A stretch of DNA of 64,000 nt from Paramacrobiotus metropolitanus (GCF_019649055.1 NW_026570344.1:62001-126000), one strand, 5' to 3'. Shown: positions 13,271 through 24,759, counted from the first letter of the stretch. Translations and numbers: made by a program. Notes: generated by a model from the letters alone, not told the origin.

Positions 13271-13274
13271 GAAG

Positions 13275-13710
13275 ATGTTCTCCAGAGGTTTGTACGAATT
13301 TCAAAACATGTATCTTTTAGCACTGCTTTTCGCCATCGTACTAATCAGTGCTGGAACAACTGCCCAGCCTAACACTGGTGAGTTTAACTGGTTACTTCGT
13401 ATTCTGATCACAACCACAACAGTTATTATGGTGAACTGGTAAAGCTAATAACGCAAGCATCCAAAGTGCAGATGATTTTTAAAACAGGCCTTCCTCTATC
13501 ATAGGCACGGCACACCGCGACTGTCCAGTGTATCCGGCCGTTCCCGTAGCGTACGGTGTTTCAAAACCCGGCAACTGTCCTAAGCCTCCCATTCTGTTCT
13601 GTCCGGCCATCATCACCCAGTGCCCTGGCTGCTTTTCGGACTTCCAGTGTACAGGTGCCCAGAAGTGCTGCAACAACGGATGCGTGAAGGCATGCCTAGA
13701 TCCAGTGTAA
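13275..13710 (+). CDS. Secreted WAP-domain protein 1
   Basis: Two exons, 13275-13377 and 13505-13710, joined in phase 1. Translation may begin at ATG 13275 (102 residues) or, more likely, ATG 13308 (91 residues), since the latter starts directly with a signal peptide (MYLLALLFAIVLISAGTTAQ). The mature part is one whey-acidic-protein four-disulfide core: KPGNCP, then CPGCF, a C-x5-KCC pattern (CTGAQKCCNNGC) and a final CLDP. WAP domains are typically secreted protease inhibitors or antimicrobial peptides. Which applies here cannot be told from sequence. It is the first of a plus-strand cluster with 15399-15851, 17050-17232 (broken) and 18235-18736, all with the same signal-peptide/WAP two-exon plan. 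Confidence 0.85.
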
Positions 13711-13860
13711 CTACTGACCTGACGCCATGGCCGGATAAGAGCTGTGACGTTCGCTGCTAAATGTTTTCTTAAACGTTTGTGACAATTTAATTACGAAGCA
13801 GATTCGATCGCACGTGCGCTTGCTTTTGCAGTCCGATTGTCCTTTCATTTTTAGCGCATT

Positions 13861-14009
13861 AAGTTTTTTTAGAACGCATAATAGCTTTCGTGTTTTAAGT
13901 GGGCGTTTGAAGCTGAACAACTATTTTTTGTTAATTAACAAAAAAATAGTTGTTCAGCTTCAAACGCCCACTTAAAACACGAAAGCTATTATGCGTTCTG
14001 AAAAAACTT
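13861..14009. repeat. 149-bp near-perfect palindrome
   Basis: The two arms, about 74 nt each, are reverse complements around TTAATTAA at 13931-13938, with one substitution and one extra A in the right arm. There is essentially no loop. It begins about 150 bp after the stop codon of the first WAP gene and abuts a second, unrelated palindrome. Confidence 0.9.
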
Positions 14010-14081
14010 GCACAGCTTGCATATACTGACTGATACTATCTTATATATAAGATAGTATCAGTCAGTATATGCAAGCTGTGC
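14010..14081. repeat. 72-bp perfect palindrome
   Basis: A perfect inverted repeat with 35-nt arms and a 2-nt centre, running from GCACAGCTTGCAT to ATGCAAGCTGTGC. It follows the 13861-14009 palindrome with no gap but shares no sequence with it. Confidence 0.95.
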
Positions 14082-15240
14082 CGACGGTAGAAAAACTATG
14101 CGCTGCATAGGTATTTTGTAACTGTTTGCATATAAAAGGTGATGTAAATAGTACTGAAACTTGATGCTCCTTCTGCAGGTTGGTTTGGCTACAAAAATGT
14201 ACCTTAAAGTGCATTTGCAATAATTCAAAATGTTATTGCGATTATATTTCTTTCGTAAAATCAACGCGTCTGTGCAAATTACTCAATCAGAAATTGCTGC
14301 ATGTTCGTCCTACATACGCTCTACATATACCGTACATACATAATTTTAGATCATGTTCTTTAGTCCTAATAGAAATTCTATAATTACTGAAGATTTTTTA
14401 AATCGATTTAGATAAGTGAAATTAAAAGTTACACCATCACCAGGCGTGGAACACTCAATATGTCATCTTTGGAAAAAATCTTCACCGGTGTCAGACTTTT
14501 GGACGTCTCTTAAAAAGCCTTAAATTTTTGCGGTTTTGAAAGCAACTATCTATTTATTCCATAGTTTCAGCTTCCATGATAGGCCAGCATTAATTAATAA
14601 TAAAAATTTTACAAGAGTTTATTAACTAATAATAAAATATTATGCAATCGTTTGTCCTATCGATGTGCGCGAAACATTACTGAACGCAGGCACAGATTGC
14701 AGATGTGGCTGTGTATATGAAAAAGCATAAAAACGTGTGTGTTTGCAATTTTTGACGGCTTTGTATACAACCTCGACAATGCTCAGATTCAAACATTCGG
14801 GTATATTCCAACGCCTGTGTAGGTTTTTTGTGCATTATGCACAGTAGAAACGACTGGTAACGTGTGTCATCACGATCCGGTCCCCGGAGCTTATCTACGC
14901 TCTGAATGGTCAAAACAACTATACCGCACAACTATACCGCACAAAGTTGTCTGACTCTTCGTAATATCCATTTGATGATCCTGCACTGCTGCACTGCCAC
15001 ATTACACCGTACCGATCCACCGCGCGCAACTGGTGTTATATTATCGAAGGCTGCAGTGGGCATGTTTTCCCAGCAGATTCCCCAATAACAAAGCAAACAA
15101 ACAAAAATACGATTTACCGAAATAGCAAACAAAATTGTAAAGCAGAGCCGAACAACAGAGGAACGGAAACTGCCTTCAGTGTTACCAGAAAAATATATGC
15201 CAACTGCCTAGTCACTGCGGTATTAAGTACCGTTACAGTT
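14082..15240. other. Intergenic spacer
   Basis: AT-rich spacer inside the WAP cluster. It has a small tandem duplication of AACTATACCGCAC near 14,920-14,945. No gene is recognised. Confidence 0.4.
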
Positions 15241-15246
15241 TTAAGA

Positions 15247-15253
15247 TATAAAA
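15247..15253 (+). promoter_or_regulatory. TATA box of WAP gene 2
   Basis: TATAAAA lies 150 nt upstream of ATG 15399. A CTATTTCAG just before the coding exon could be the acceptor of a short leader intron. Confidence 0.4.
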
Positions 15254-15398
15254 GTAAGAAAACTGCCTTTTATTTTCTCGTCCAAAAGCAGTATAATTTT
15301 AAAGAATTACTGATCTTAAAATTGCGAAACAACTTTACGAATACCTTTATCACTTGCTAACACTTACCTTCTCTATTTCAGCCTTTACTTTTGCGAGA

Positions 15399-15851
15399 AT
15401 GCATTATTTGTTTGTATTTATCGCTGGGGTTATCCTGGTCGCTGTCACCACAAACGCTCAGACGCCAACCGGTAAAATTAATTACCTTCTCTCGGTTTTG
15501 CTGTACAAAACCCAACCGGAATCCGCGTTTTCGTATTATTACATTTAAAGCTCAGTAATTAAAGCAACCCTAGCATAAAATATTCATAAGAAGAAGCCAC
15601 AAACTATATATGCAGGGCACTAAGAATTTGCTTCGTGCACAGGTGTTGGACGCCCAGGTTGTCCAGTGACAACTGAAAACCCCATCAACAATGCTATGCC
15701 AGCCGTGAAGTCGGGACAGTGCAGACCGATTACTGCCCTGTATTGTCTGCAATGTCCTCCAAATACGTGCACATACGACAACCAATGCCCGGGGCAACAG
15801 AAATGTTGTGGCACAAAGTGCACTGGTCGGTCTTGTCAAGACCCAGTTTGA
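15399..15851 (+). CDS. Secreted WAP-domain protein 2
   Basis: Exons 15399-15471 and 15643-15851, phase-1 junction, 93 residues. The first exon is a signal peptide (MHYLFVFIAGVILVAV...NAQ). The second holds a WAP-type core: CRPI, a CLQC pair, CTYDNQCPGQQKCC, then C-x4-C and a terminal DPV, the same ending as WAP gene 1. The spacing of the first cysteines differs from the other copies, and the usual KPG lead-in is KSGQC here. It is expected to be exported. Inhibitor or antimicrobial function is known for the family but not shown here. Confidence 0.83.
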
Positions 15852-17040
15852 CGAATGACCTTTCAATATTTCCCAGTTCACTATATGCCCCATCGGCTGC
15901 GGATTGTGAACCCGTGTGGCCAGTAGTGGTAAACATTCAACGCAGAATCTGCAAGTCCGTTTGCAACTTTCCACTTCCCGCATGATATTGTACATGTAGT
16001 TAATATCCTGTGCACTGCTTATTTTTTTGAATCTGCTTGCAACCAGACATGATTACCGTTTTAACGGAAGACACCATATTGTTGCTCGGAGAGTACACAA
16101 ACATTGCAAGAAAATAAACAAAAGAACTTTCACCGTTCACCGACGTCAGCACATCTTGTTTGTATCTGTACCGGCTGAACGCATGGTCGCGTGTCAAAAA
16201 ACAATGGGTTATATGGGGAAGGATTTTACGCCGCTTCCGTATTTACCGTTCACTAGCTGTATTTGATTTTGCTTTGTATGCCAGTAAACAAATTAATCCA
16301 ATTCCTACAATCATAGTTTGCCCCAAATGAAAATTTAATTAAGCGCCCTGTTTCTGGTTCGATTTCATAAAAAAAAGCAGTCATGGATTGGACTGTTCAC
16401 CATCAACAGGACGAACCATGCAGGACGGATGTCTTTCAAATGTAAAAATGTCATTATGTCGTTAAAATTTATAAAAAAATAGTAAAATACGTAGTATATA
16501 CGTAAATCCCAGACACGTTCCCATTAACGCCAAACATTGCGCGATAACTCTGCTTAGACATACCGTCGCTGTCATGTATCGAATTTTCACAATACACCTT
16601 AAAAACGCGCTACCTGGTGAACCGGGTGTGGGAGAAAACTATCAGTTAGTTTGCTTCCCAAACAGTACATACTACACAGAGAATCTGCTTCCGGGTGCCC
16701 AACAATTTCCGTGATAATCGACGCAAAATTCTTCAAAGTTTGTAAAATGTAGATTTACTCGCGGTTGTGTCTGGTTCCGCGGAAACCCAAAATAACATTA
16801 ATAGAATGATTAGATTTTAAACCTGATATCTCTATCAGATTTTTTTACATACTATTTTTGCGACTTAATTGCTAAGTAAATCTCAGAATTTCAACCTGGT
16901 GCACAGAAGTATGTAGATCGTTGATTTTTCCAGGTTCGGCCGCCATTTGTGTCACCAGCTGTTCCCATGCATTTAACTTGCAGCCCGACCGCCGCCGATG
17001 CTACAGACACAGCCAGCAGTGCACTGATAGTTCGAACTTC
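15852..17040. other. Intergenic spacer
   Basis: Non-coding, AT-rich. No domain was found in the short open frames on either strand. Confidence 0.4.
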
Positions 17041-17049
17041 GGCCCTACT

Positions 17050-17232
17050 AAAGTATAGGGCACGATATTGACTTGCCAAGTCAATATCGTGCCCTTTCAT
17101 AGCGATGTCAATGTTGACGTGCCCGCAGTACTACTATCTGTGTCCCCGACATGGTTGCTTCTACGACAGCCAGTGCCATGGTGTCCAGAAATGCTGCCAC
17201 AGTTGATGCGCCCGGTATTCCTGTCAATAACC
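17050..17232 (+). pseudogene. Broken WAP-domain copy
   Basis: Around 17,137-17,230 the plus strand reads as the second half of a WAP core (CPRHGCFYDSQC, then QKCC, then a final CARYSC) but with an in-frame TGA between QKCCHS and the last cysteines. The upstream half is replaced by a palindrome (17057-17095) and no signal-peptide exon was found. I read it as a relic of a cluster member. Confidence 0.65.
17057..17095. repeat. 39-bp palindrome
   Basis: AGGGCACGATATTGACTTG is followed after one base by its exact reverse complement. It sits where the first half of the WAP relic would be expected. Confidence 0.9.
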
Positions 17233-18108
17233 AATTCATTCTTGTGTGATTTTGTGATTCCCTGTGCATAGTGTTGGCAACTGGGCTAATAAATGCCAAG
17301 TATGCCATTCGATCTGATGATTTGCATTAAAAATCTCCTTCTGGTTTTTGTGTCATTACCCTTGTGGCGACCGAAAGTTGAAGTCCCGTTTAGCGGGTTG
17401 TCTGCTCTTAATGCAAATAACAGTAATAATAACTGATCTGTGGTCAGTAAAGCACCAGCGTGATGCGTTAGCCAAAGTTATTTTTACAAATGCTACAAAG
17501 TGCATGTAAAATGGCAGCGGTTCGCCGGTTATGCAAAAAATTAATTATGATCGGCTACTTTTCTCAGTCTCTTTGAGGCAATGAATAAGCGCACATGTTT
17601 ATATTGTTAGGTTGTCCGACTTTTCACCTTGGAATTGTTTAAAAAAACCTGGGACAGAAGTGGTGGGACAGCAAAAAGCTAGCTAAAGGAGTACTGCGCG
17701 CAGTTATTGTCGCTATCTAAATTTTTCCCTTTGAATCATAGTACGAGGCTAAGGAATTCAAAACAGATCGACGCAAAAGGCGCGCGCTATACACCCAATA
17801 TGTCTGACACATCGAGTTTATACATTTTGTAAAATATTTTATAATCATTATGCTGACTTCGTATAAAACTTGAATATCATCAGCGCCCACATCCTGCAGT
17901 TTTCCAGATGCCAGATTATTGTTGAGGGACGAATGCCGTTTAAGCGGATGTTGTTAACTTTCATTTCAAATCGCATGTGACGATAGCTATCTATAAAATA
18001 CTCCTGGGTAAATATTATGCATGCACTATAGGTTATAACCACGCATCGAAACGGAAGTAGGGTTTGCAGATACTGTTGGCATCAGCAAATGCAAGGCTGC
18101 CGTACGAA
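17233..18108. other. Intergenic spacer
   Basis: No gene recognised. The region lies upstream of the fourth WAP gene. Confidence 0.4.
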
Positions 18109-18116
18109 TATATAAG
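18109..18116 (+). promoter_or_regulatory. TATA box of WAP gene 4
   Basis: TATATAAG lies 126 nt upstream of ATG 18235, a plausible core promoter with a leader of roughly 100 nt. Confidence 0.5.
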
Positions 18117-18234
18117 GGGATAGTCTCCGCAGAAACCTGTAGAACTTTCGTAAATAAATTACGACGCGCCAAAGCAGCTTTTGATTCTGTTTTTCTGCAG
18201 TTCGTTGGCTTTCTTCATATTTCCAATTTCCAAA

Positions 18235-18736
18235 ATGCAGTTTATACCGGTAACACTTCTGGTAGTGGTAGCCGTTGCTGCTGCCCAAACGGTTTCAAAT
18301 AGTAGGTGTATATTTTTGTACCATTGCTGTGTTCGCACTTCGCATGTTTGACCTTTACGTAAATTCATGCAATATTTATGAAGTAAACAGATTTAAACAA
18401 TTTGGTTATAAAGTTGTTTTTATTACAGCTGCGTCAATAGCGAGGCCCATATGTCCGGTATACGCTGACACTTCCGCCCAGGCAGCTAGCAGTTCTATCG
18501 TCGCCATTTCCAAGCCTGGCAACTGTCCCCCTGTGCCTGCAGTTTACTGTACTATGATAATGTACATGTGCCCTCGACCTGGATGCTTTTCGGACTATCG
18601 GTGTCCTGGAGCGCAGAAATGTTGCAGTAACGGATGTGGCATGCGAACGTGCAGTGATCCGACGTATTATTATCCAGCCAATCCTATCCCAACCGTCTCA
18701 CCCATACCGGTTGTTGCTAGCAACTCTGGTGGATAA
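18235..18736 (+). CDS. Secreted WAP-domain protein 4
   Basis: Exons 18235-18301 and 18429-18736, phase-1 junction (donor GTAGGT), 124 residues. Signal peptide MQFIPVTLLVVVAVAAAQ. A spacer (residues about 24-50) precedes a WAP core starting SKPGNCPP, then CPRPGCFSDYRC, AQKCCSNGC and CSDP, with all eight cysteines present. Unlike its neighbours it has a roughly 25-residue tail rich in Tyr, Pro and Ser after the core. It is closest to WAP gene 1 in the core (both have CF-S-D and GAQKCC). It is predicted to be extracellular. Confidence 0.86.
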
Positions 18737-19390
18737 AGCTACAATCGTCGAAAGATCTTCCGAGAGCTGCTGATATTTAGATGCTTTAATGATGAGATAT
18801 CATAAAATCGTTAATCGATGTACAAAATTCAGTCGCCCATTGTCGGTCACTATTGCAAGTCAACATTATCAATCCTGTGCTTCAAAGTGAAAACAAATTA
18901 GCTTATCTCGCTAGTTTCTTATAATACGAGTATCCGAAATCCAGGGCATACGTATGTTTCCCTTCACAGTACTGGAGCATGGGTCACTACAACAAGCAAA
19001 AATATTGAAAATTTGGGAGACCTGCCTAATCCGTACGTATGCTTGATTAGAACTCACAAAAAACGCTGTACACTCAGATTTCGAAGCAACATATCAGAAT
19101 TATCTTATTGTTACGAAATGCATCGGTTGCCAACTTGCCACTCGCCAGCAAACTAGTATAATGCCAGCATCCATCGGCCTGGAAAACAAACGGGGGCTGA
19201 TTTAATACCGGGGATGAAAAGAATGTAGGTGTACACTGCATTAGTATGTTAAAAATTTGCTCAAGTACTTCACAATCGTCTTCAGCCTGTTTCAGATTTC
19301 AGTTCCAGATTCCTTATGCCATTTGCATTGCAGTGTATACACGCTACACAGTTGCCGTCGTGGTCGTGGGTTTGGATAGACTTCAGTTAT
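18737..19390. other. Intergenic spacer
   Basis: Downstream flank of the WAP cluster. No gene recognised. Confidence 0.4.
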
Positions 19391-19520
19391 CCCGAGTAAA
19401 ACAGTTTGTAAAAAATATGTTAGCTGAACGTTAGTTAAAGGCCAAAATTCGAACATGTTCGAATTTTGGCCTTTAACTAACGTTTAGCTGACGTATGTTT
19501 TACAAACTGTTTTACTCGGG
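19391..19520. repeat. 130-bp near-perfect palindrome
   Basis: Arms of about 65 nt around GAACATGTTC at 19451-19460, with only a few small differences between the arms and no loop. It runs from CCCGAGTAAAACAG to CTGTTTTACTCGGG. Confidence 0.88.
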
Positions 19521-19736
19521 TATTACATTTATTCACCTGACTTGTGTGCGCGTCAGAGAAAACCTTCTTTTACATTTTTTGGACAATTAATAGAAAAATG
19601 CAAATAGCTGCACCGTGTTGCATAAGGAATACCAGGCTGTACTCGAATTGCAGTCGAAAAGGTACCGGTGAAGATTGCGCATTTTTTTCCATGCGAGAGC
19701 AATCAGAGTACAAATAAGCTAACAACCCTATATTAA

Positions 19737-19919
19737 TACGAGGACATTTGGGTGCTTTGAACATACCCTGCACGATTAGGCTGCGATGAACAGCCGGCTA
19801 AATTTATAGCCGTTTGCATTCAGACTGTGATATCATTAGCGTTGCGAGCTACGGCTAACCAGCTGTTCATCGCAGCCTAATCGTGCAGGGTATGTTCAAA
19901 GCACCCAAATGTCCTCGTA
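19737..19919. repeat. Inverted repeat, 58-bp perfect arms
   Basis: 19737-19794 is the exact reverse complement of 19862-19919, separated by 67 nt. It looks like a foldback or MITE-type structure. No clear target-site duplication was identified. Confidence 0.93.
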
Positions 19920-20037
19920 TATCTTTTGTTTGTAGCAAAGCAGTTTTCTGTGACATTTAATCGCGCTGAACATATTCCAGCGGATTTTTATTCCGTACTA
20001 TTTACACTGTACGCCCACCATGCGCATCTGTGTATTG

Positions 20038-20290
20038 AAAAAAGGGAAGGGTTTCAACTGGGCGCGCGATTCACTGCCAGCACATAGTATCATTTCATTG
20101 TATCATAGTATCCTTAACTGGGAAGACTGCTTTCAGCCATCTTTACATTGTAGGGTTCTTCGAAGTTTTGCGACTTCAGTTTATTGCTTGGGAGAAACCT
20201 TTTGCACAATCGAATTCTTAAATTCCAAGGAATCTAATGATACTATGTGCGGGCAGTGAATCGCGCGCCCAGTTGAAGCCCTTCCATTTT
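20038..20290. repeat. Inverted repeat, about 53-bp arms
   Basis: About 20038-20093 and 20236-20290 are inverted copies with a few mismatches (shared core CAACTGGGCGCGCGATTCAC), enclosing about 142 nt. This is the fourth large inverted structure in 6.5 kb. Confidence 0.88.
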
Positions 20291-20749
20291 GAGTACGAAT
20301 ATATTGTTTCAGCAAAAAAAGCGTCGTAGTTACAGCAAAACTCATCCATTGTGACCTTTTTTATCGATTGTCGTCTGTGGCCATGTACTGCGGTAGGAAG
20401 ATTCACTAGATTATTTTCGTGGTGCCTACAAAATGCTACTGTGAAGGCTGGTGCTACATGTCACTTAGACCTTTGGCATTAGACCTTTGGAAGTTGCTGT
20501 ACAATTTCATGGGGTTGGTCAGTTCTTGTGGTGCTGTGCTCGACAACCCATACCGGCTTGAAGCTGCCTATCCAGTTGCAGAGCACATGCATACCATACG
20601 CTAATTGTTTCAGTTGGTCATTAACACCCACGTGGGCCACGTTACTAGTAGAAGTACCCTAATTGTGCAAGTTTCATTTGGGCAACGTGTCACTGCGGTA
20701 GCAACAGTAAGTACTCGTATTAACAGTAGGTGCTAACAGTAAGTATTAA

Positions 20750-22028
20750 GTATTAACGGTAGTTATATGAATACTAAACATCTCTAGCAGGTCTTTGGCC
20801 TCTCATGTTAGACCGCGGTAATCTCCGCTTCTGCTCATCCGATCTTCCTGCTTCAAAATGTTTTGAAAACCTCCCAGTCTGGCGGGTGATCTAAGACCAG
20901 TCGTTGTTTGTTGAATTCAGAACCGCAATCCCAGTGGTCACTCAAAAGCTTGTTACCATGGATGCCATAGGTCTAACATGGGCTGGTCTGTTACCACGGT
21001 CACAATTATACTGCACTCAAACAAGAAACAGCTTTGGCTTCGCCTCTGCGTTTCTCATGGTCCAAAATCGGACCAAACAAATGATCAAGCTCGTCTTCAG
21101 TTCATTTGCAAGCTTCTGAGGAGACTATTAGCCGCTGTGCACGAAACTGCTTCAAACAAAATACTAACTGCTATTGCTTCCTCGAATACACTGCAATCTA
21201 TGAATTTTAAACTGATTCATTTACCCAGTCGTAAGCCAATATTCATCCGTGGTCAGCTTGTTAACTACATCCGTAACAGCCGTGACGGCCTTTGCTAAGA
21301 AAATTATGTTTAGACGAACGGGTAGGCCGATTTAAACGCGGTAAAGTGCGCCAGAATCGTCGCAACGACGCGGGTGATGTTGCGCTATCGCCGACCCGAT
21401 GCGCCTCGAGGGAAAGCAGGTGCCTCAAAAAACAAATTGTTGCCATGGGCCTGTCAGCCTCGGCTTCAGACATCGATCTCATATGTTTATAGCAAAGTAT
21501 TGCAAACTATGTTGACTGCTTATTACTTCAGGGTATGAAGTAGAGGGCGCACCTCGTATTCCTAGGTATTCTTAGGTATTCTTAGGTTTTTAAGTTTCTT
21601 AGGTTTTTAGATTTCTTGGGTTTCTTTGTTTCTTAGGTTTCTTAGGCATTCTTAGGGTTTCTCAAGTTTTCTTAGATTTTCTCTTCCTTAGTTTTTCTAG
21701 TTTTCTTAGCGGTTGGGACCAATGCAATCAACCGTTGCGAAGTGTGCATTGCGTAACAAACTTGCGCCGCAAAAGTTTGTGTGCGGATGTAGATCCCGTA
21801 AACTGGTTATATGAATACTAACTACGTGACAAGGGTCCCCGACACTTTGCCGTTGTCTCGAATGTTCTCCCGTTCCACACATCCAATCTGCACGCTCTCA
21901 AGTGCTACAGAATCCTCTCAGTGTCGAGAGTGTTCCTGTATCATTAATTTTCTGGAATGCCCACTACCCACAATCCAGTGGTCACTCAAAAGCTTGTTAC
22001 CATGGTGGCCATTAGCTTAACATGGGCT
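20750..22028. repeat. Diverged direct repeat pair
   Basis: About 20,758-20,986 and 21,801-22,028 begin with GTTATATGAATACTAA and end with a well-conserved block of about 58 bp (CAGTGGTCACTCAAAAGCTT, then TTACCATGG and AACATGGGCTG). Spacing between the two anchors is nearly the same in both copies (about 170 nt), while the middle has diverged. This suggests a duplicated unit of about 230 bp, perhaps ends of an unknown element, with about 815 bp between. No domain is recognised inside. Confidence 0.6.
21553..21712. repeat. Degenerate TTCTTAGG simple repeat
   Basis: About 160 bp of imperfect units close to TTCTTAGGT or TTTCTTAGG, many containing TTAGG. It lies between the two direct-repeat copies. 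Confidence 0.8.
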
Positions 22029-22175
22029 GTTTGTAAATCCCCAGATTGTTACTATGTGTTATTATATCGAATTGTCATTGAAATTAGCGAACTGCGCATT
22101 AGCAAAAATAACAGGTTCTGCTCACGCCTGTTTATTTTGTTCGTGCCTCCTTAATATAATAAACATCGTGCCATT

Positions 22176-22239
22176 AGTGGATTAGCGCAGACCAGTTGTA
22201 TAGATACACGGAATCTATACATACAAACATGTGACGTCA
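22176..22239 (+). repeat. Harbinger left TIR
   Basis: A 64-bp terminal inverted repeat beginning AGTGGATTAGCGCAGACC, identical to the complement of 26845-26908. Confidence 0.93.
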
Positions 22240-22619
22240 GAACCTTCCGGAAACAGGCGTGTTTGTATAGATCGTAACGTATACGAGCGAGCTGGTGTGC
22301 GCCACGCGTATAGCTGCCAGCCATCTCGCATGCACACATACAAGCAGCCGATCTGACTGCCAGTTGATCTCCAAAACTTACAATACTCGTCTTTCGTTTG
22401 TCTTTCAGTGGATCTTCCCAATCGACATATCAAAAGATGTAGAAATTATTAGCGTTCAGTTTCGACTTGCACATCGTGACATTCCTGCACATTGTGTACA
22501 AGCTGCTCAAGCTGACTAAACACGAGATAAGATAATCGGTCATAACTGGTCCACAAAGCGATGATGAATTTTATCCGCATTGATGATCACGCCCCAATAT
22601 ATGCATGAATGTCGCTCTA

Positions 22620-22647
22620 GAAAAAGCTACTCGCGAGTAGCTTTTTC
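22620..22647. repeat. 28-bp perfect palindrome
   Basis: GAAAAAGCTACTCG followed directly by its reverse complement, in the leader of the Myb/SANT-like gene inside the Harbinger element. It could be a subterminal protein-binding site. That role is inference. Confidence 0.75.
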
Positions 22648-22835
22648 CAGCGCAAAAGGCGCCAAAGTGGACATTTTGCTTAAACAACACATGCACTCAC
22701 AGACATAACTCTCCGGTTTACAATTTCAAAACGATAATTAATCCGGTTAATCGTGGAAGTTGCATAACTTCTTGCAGTCACTAACGGATTACAAACCATC
22801 ACAAATTACTATTTGTTAATTGCTTAATTACTGCC

Positions 22836-24657
22836 ATGCCTGCAAAATCAACGACTGCATCACAGCCAGCGCGCAAGAAAGCCAAGCCGAATGCAGCACG
22901 AAACCCACGGATCTTGCCAGCACAGCCTCTCACTTCTGCCCCGTCTTCTCTCCCAGTCTCCGCTCCACCAGCGCAGCCAGACAATCCCGTCGCTCGGCCT
23001 GACGATACCGGCGTGCGCGATTACCAAAAATGGACAAGAGAAGAAGAGAGAACTTTGGTGGATTGGCTTACTGAATTGAACAACTATGAAAGATGGAAAT
23101 CCGCCGGGCAAACAGCAGGCCCAGAAAGCACAACAAAGAAGACCAGTGGAGAAACAAAGATGGCCGTCGCACGCGCAATTGCATTACATATTGCGGCGGT
23201 CTGTAAGACGGATCGGACTGATGCCAAGAAAATCAAGCAGAAGATTGGCATTTGGGAGCAAAAGTACAAGGCGGCGAGCGACTGGCTGGACAACACCGGC
23301 GCGGGTATTGAGCCGGATCTCAACCGTGCAGCAAGGCTACAGTCGAACAAAAATCAAAGGTAATAAAAACTCAAGAAAAGACAAATTTTAAAAATTTTAA
23401 AATTTAAAAAGTTAAACTTTCAACCGGATTCGAACATTTATCACTAAACAATACCTTGCAGAACAGCTTTTATCAGTTTAAAATCTTTAAAATGTCATCA
23501 CTTTAAAATTCATTTTTGTTATTGCAAATCGCTATATTTTAACATAAAACTAGGAAATATAGTTTTATAATTCCATACAATAATAATTCCATACAATCGT
23601 TGTGATCAATTCGCAACATAAGTACAGTAATTATATTGGGGAACTATTAATGAATTTTAATTATTATCCTGTGAAATTAGGTTTATTGTCAAGTGTTATG
23701 TAATACCGTACTTGTGTCGTTGGTGCAAGTAGGTACAGTACCTGTATGCGCGTGTAACTAAGTTTTGGTTTTTAAATGCTACTTCAATAATTTTGCCGTA
23801 TTGTACATGCAGCGGTACATGTGAAACTGCGAATAGTAAAATTGCCATATACCTTTGCTTTATAAATTATATGTCGCCGAATTTAAATGCACGTATCTCC
23901 GTAGGGAATAAATCTTAATTACCGTAATAAGCAAAATATTTATATACATCATTATAGGATTAACGGGCGAACCACAGGTACATACATGTACATTGTGCAC
24001 CATTATGATATTAGTCGTTTTCTTATAGACTACATCATTAAGCTGTTCCCCTACTTTTACGACCTGGATCCGGTGTTCAGCCTTCGGCCATCTATGCTGC
24101 CGCCTAGTATGCACGAAACCGCAGTGGCTTCGACAAGTGCCCAAGATCTTATGTTTCCTGGACGTGCAGGGGAGGTCAATGACATCGACAACAGTGTTGA
24201 CGCAGAACCACAACAACCGGCGCCAATAGCATCGTCTAGCGCAGTGACCTCAAACAAGCAGCCAGTAAGCCCGGATGAAGATCACCGTAGTTATGCAGAC
24301 AGACGGATGGATGGTGATGCCAGCTCGGAATCAGACACGGAAATTACTGCCCGCGATATTAAAGAAATTAATGGGGCGGAGAGAAAAACCATGAGAAAGC
24401 CGCCATCGGCCAAGACCACGATGTCGTTTTCGGAAACGCTTATGCGATTGGAACAAGGCAGAGGATCTCGGTTGGAGAAGACAGAGGAGGCCGCCAACCT
24501 GCGCGCCGCGGAGAAAGCGAAATTAGAGCGGGACAAACTGGAACTGCAGAAAAAACAGTTGGAAGGAGAAATAGAAGAACGAAAAATCCGCCTGGTCGAA
24601 GCCGAAAACAGACGTATGGAGCTGCGGCTTAGAATGAGAGAAGCCGGTTTAGAGTAG
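22836..24657 (+). CDS. Myb/SANT-like protein of Harbinger element
   Basis: Exons 22836-23359 and 24015-24657 (phase 2; donor GTAATA, acceptor ATATTAG), 388 residues. An alternative acceptor at 24027 would not keep frame. Residues about 60-150 form a Myb/SANT-like (trihelix-type) DNA-binding domain with the spaced tryptophans WTREEE, WLTE and IWEQKYKAASDWL, then the acidic FPYFYDLDPVF segment that commonly follows this domain. A Ser/Pro-rich linker leads to a long charged coiled coil (about residues 310-388, rich in Glu, Lys and Arg with heptad leucines). In PIF/Harbinger elements this second protein binds the transposon ends and helps bring the transposase into the nucleus. The acidic, low-complexity N-terminus is typical. 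Confidence 0.8.
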
Positions 24658-24759
24658 TACGATTCATTTTTGTTGTCCTAATTAATTACGTTAGCAGCGC
24701 AAAATCATTTTCCGTTTTTAATTCCAGTTTTAATACTTCGCAGTGTAATACACATTCAA

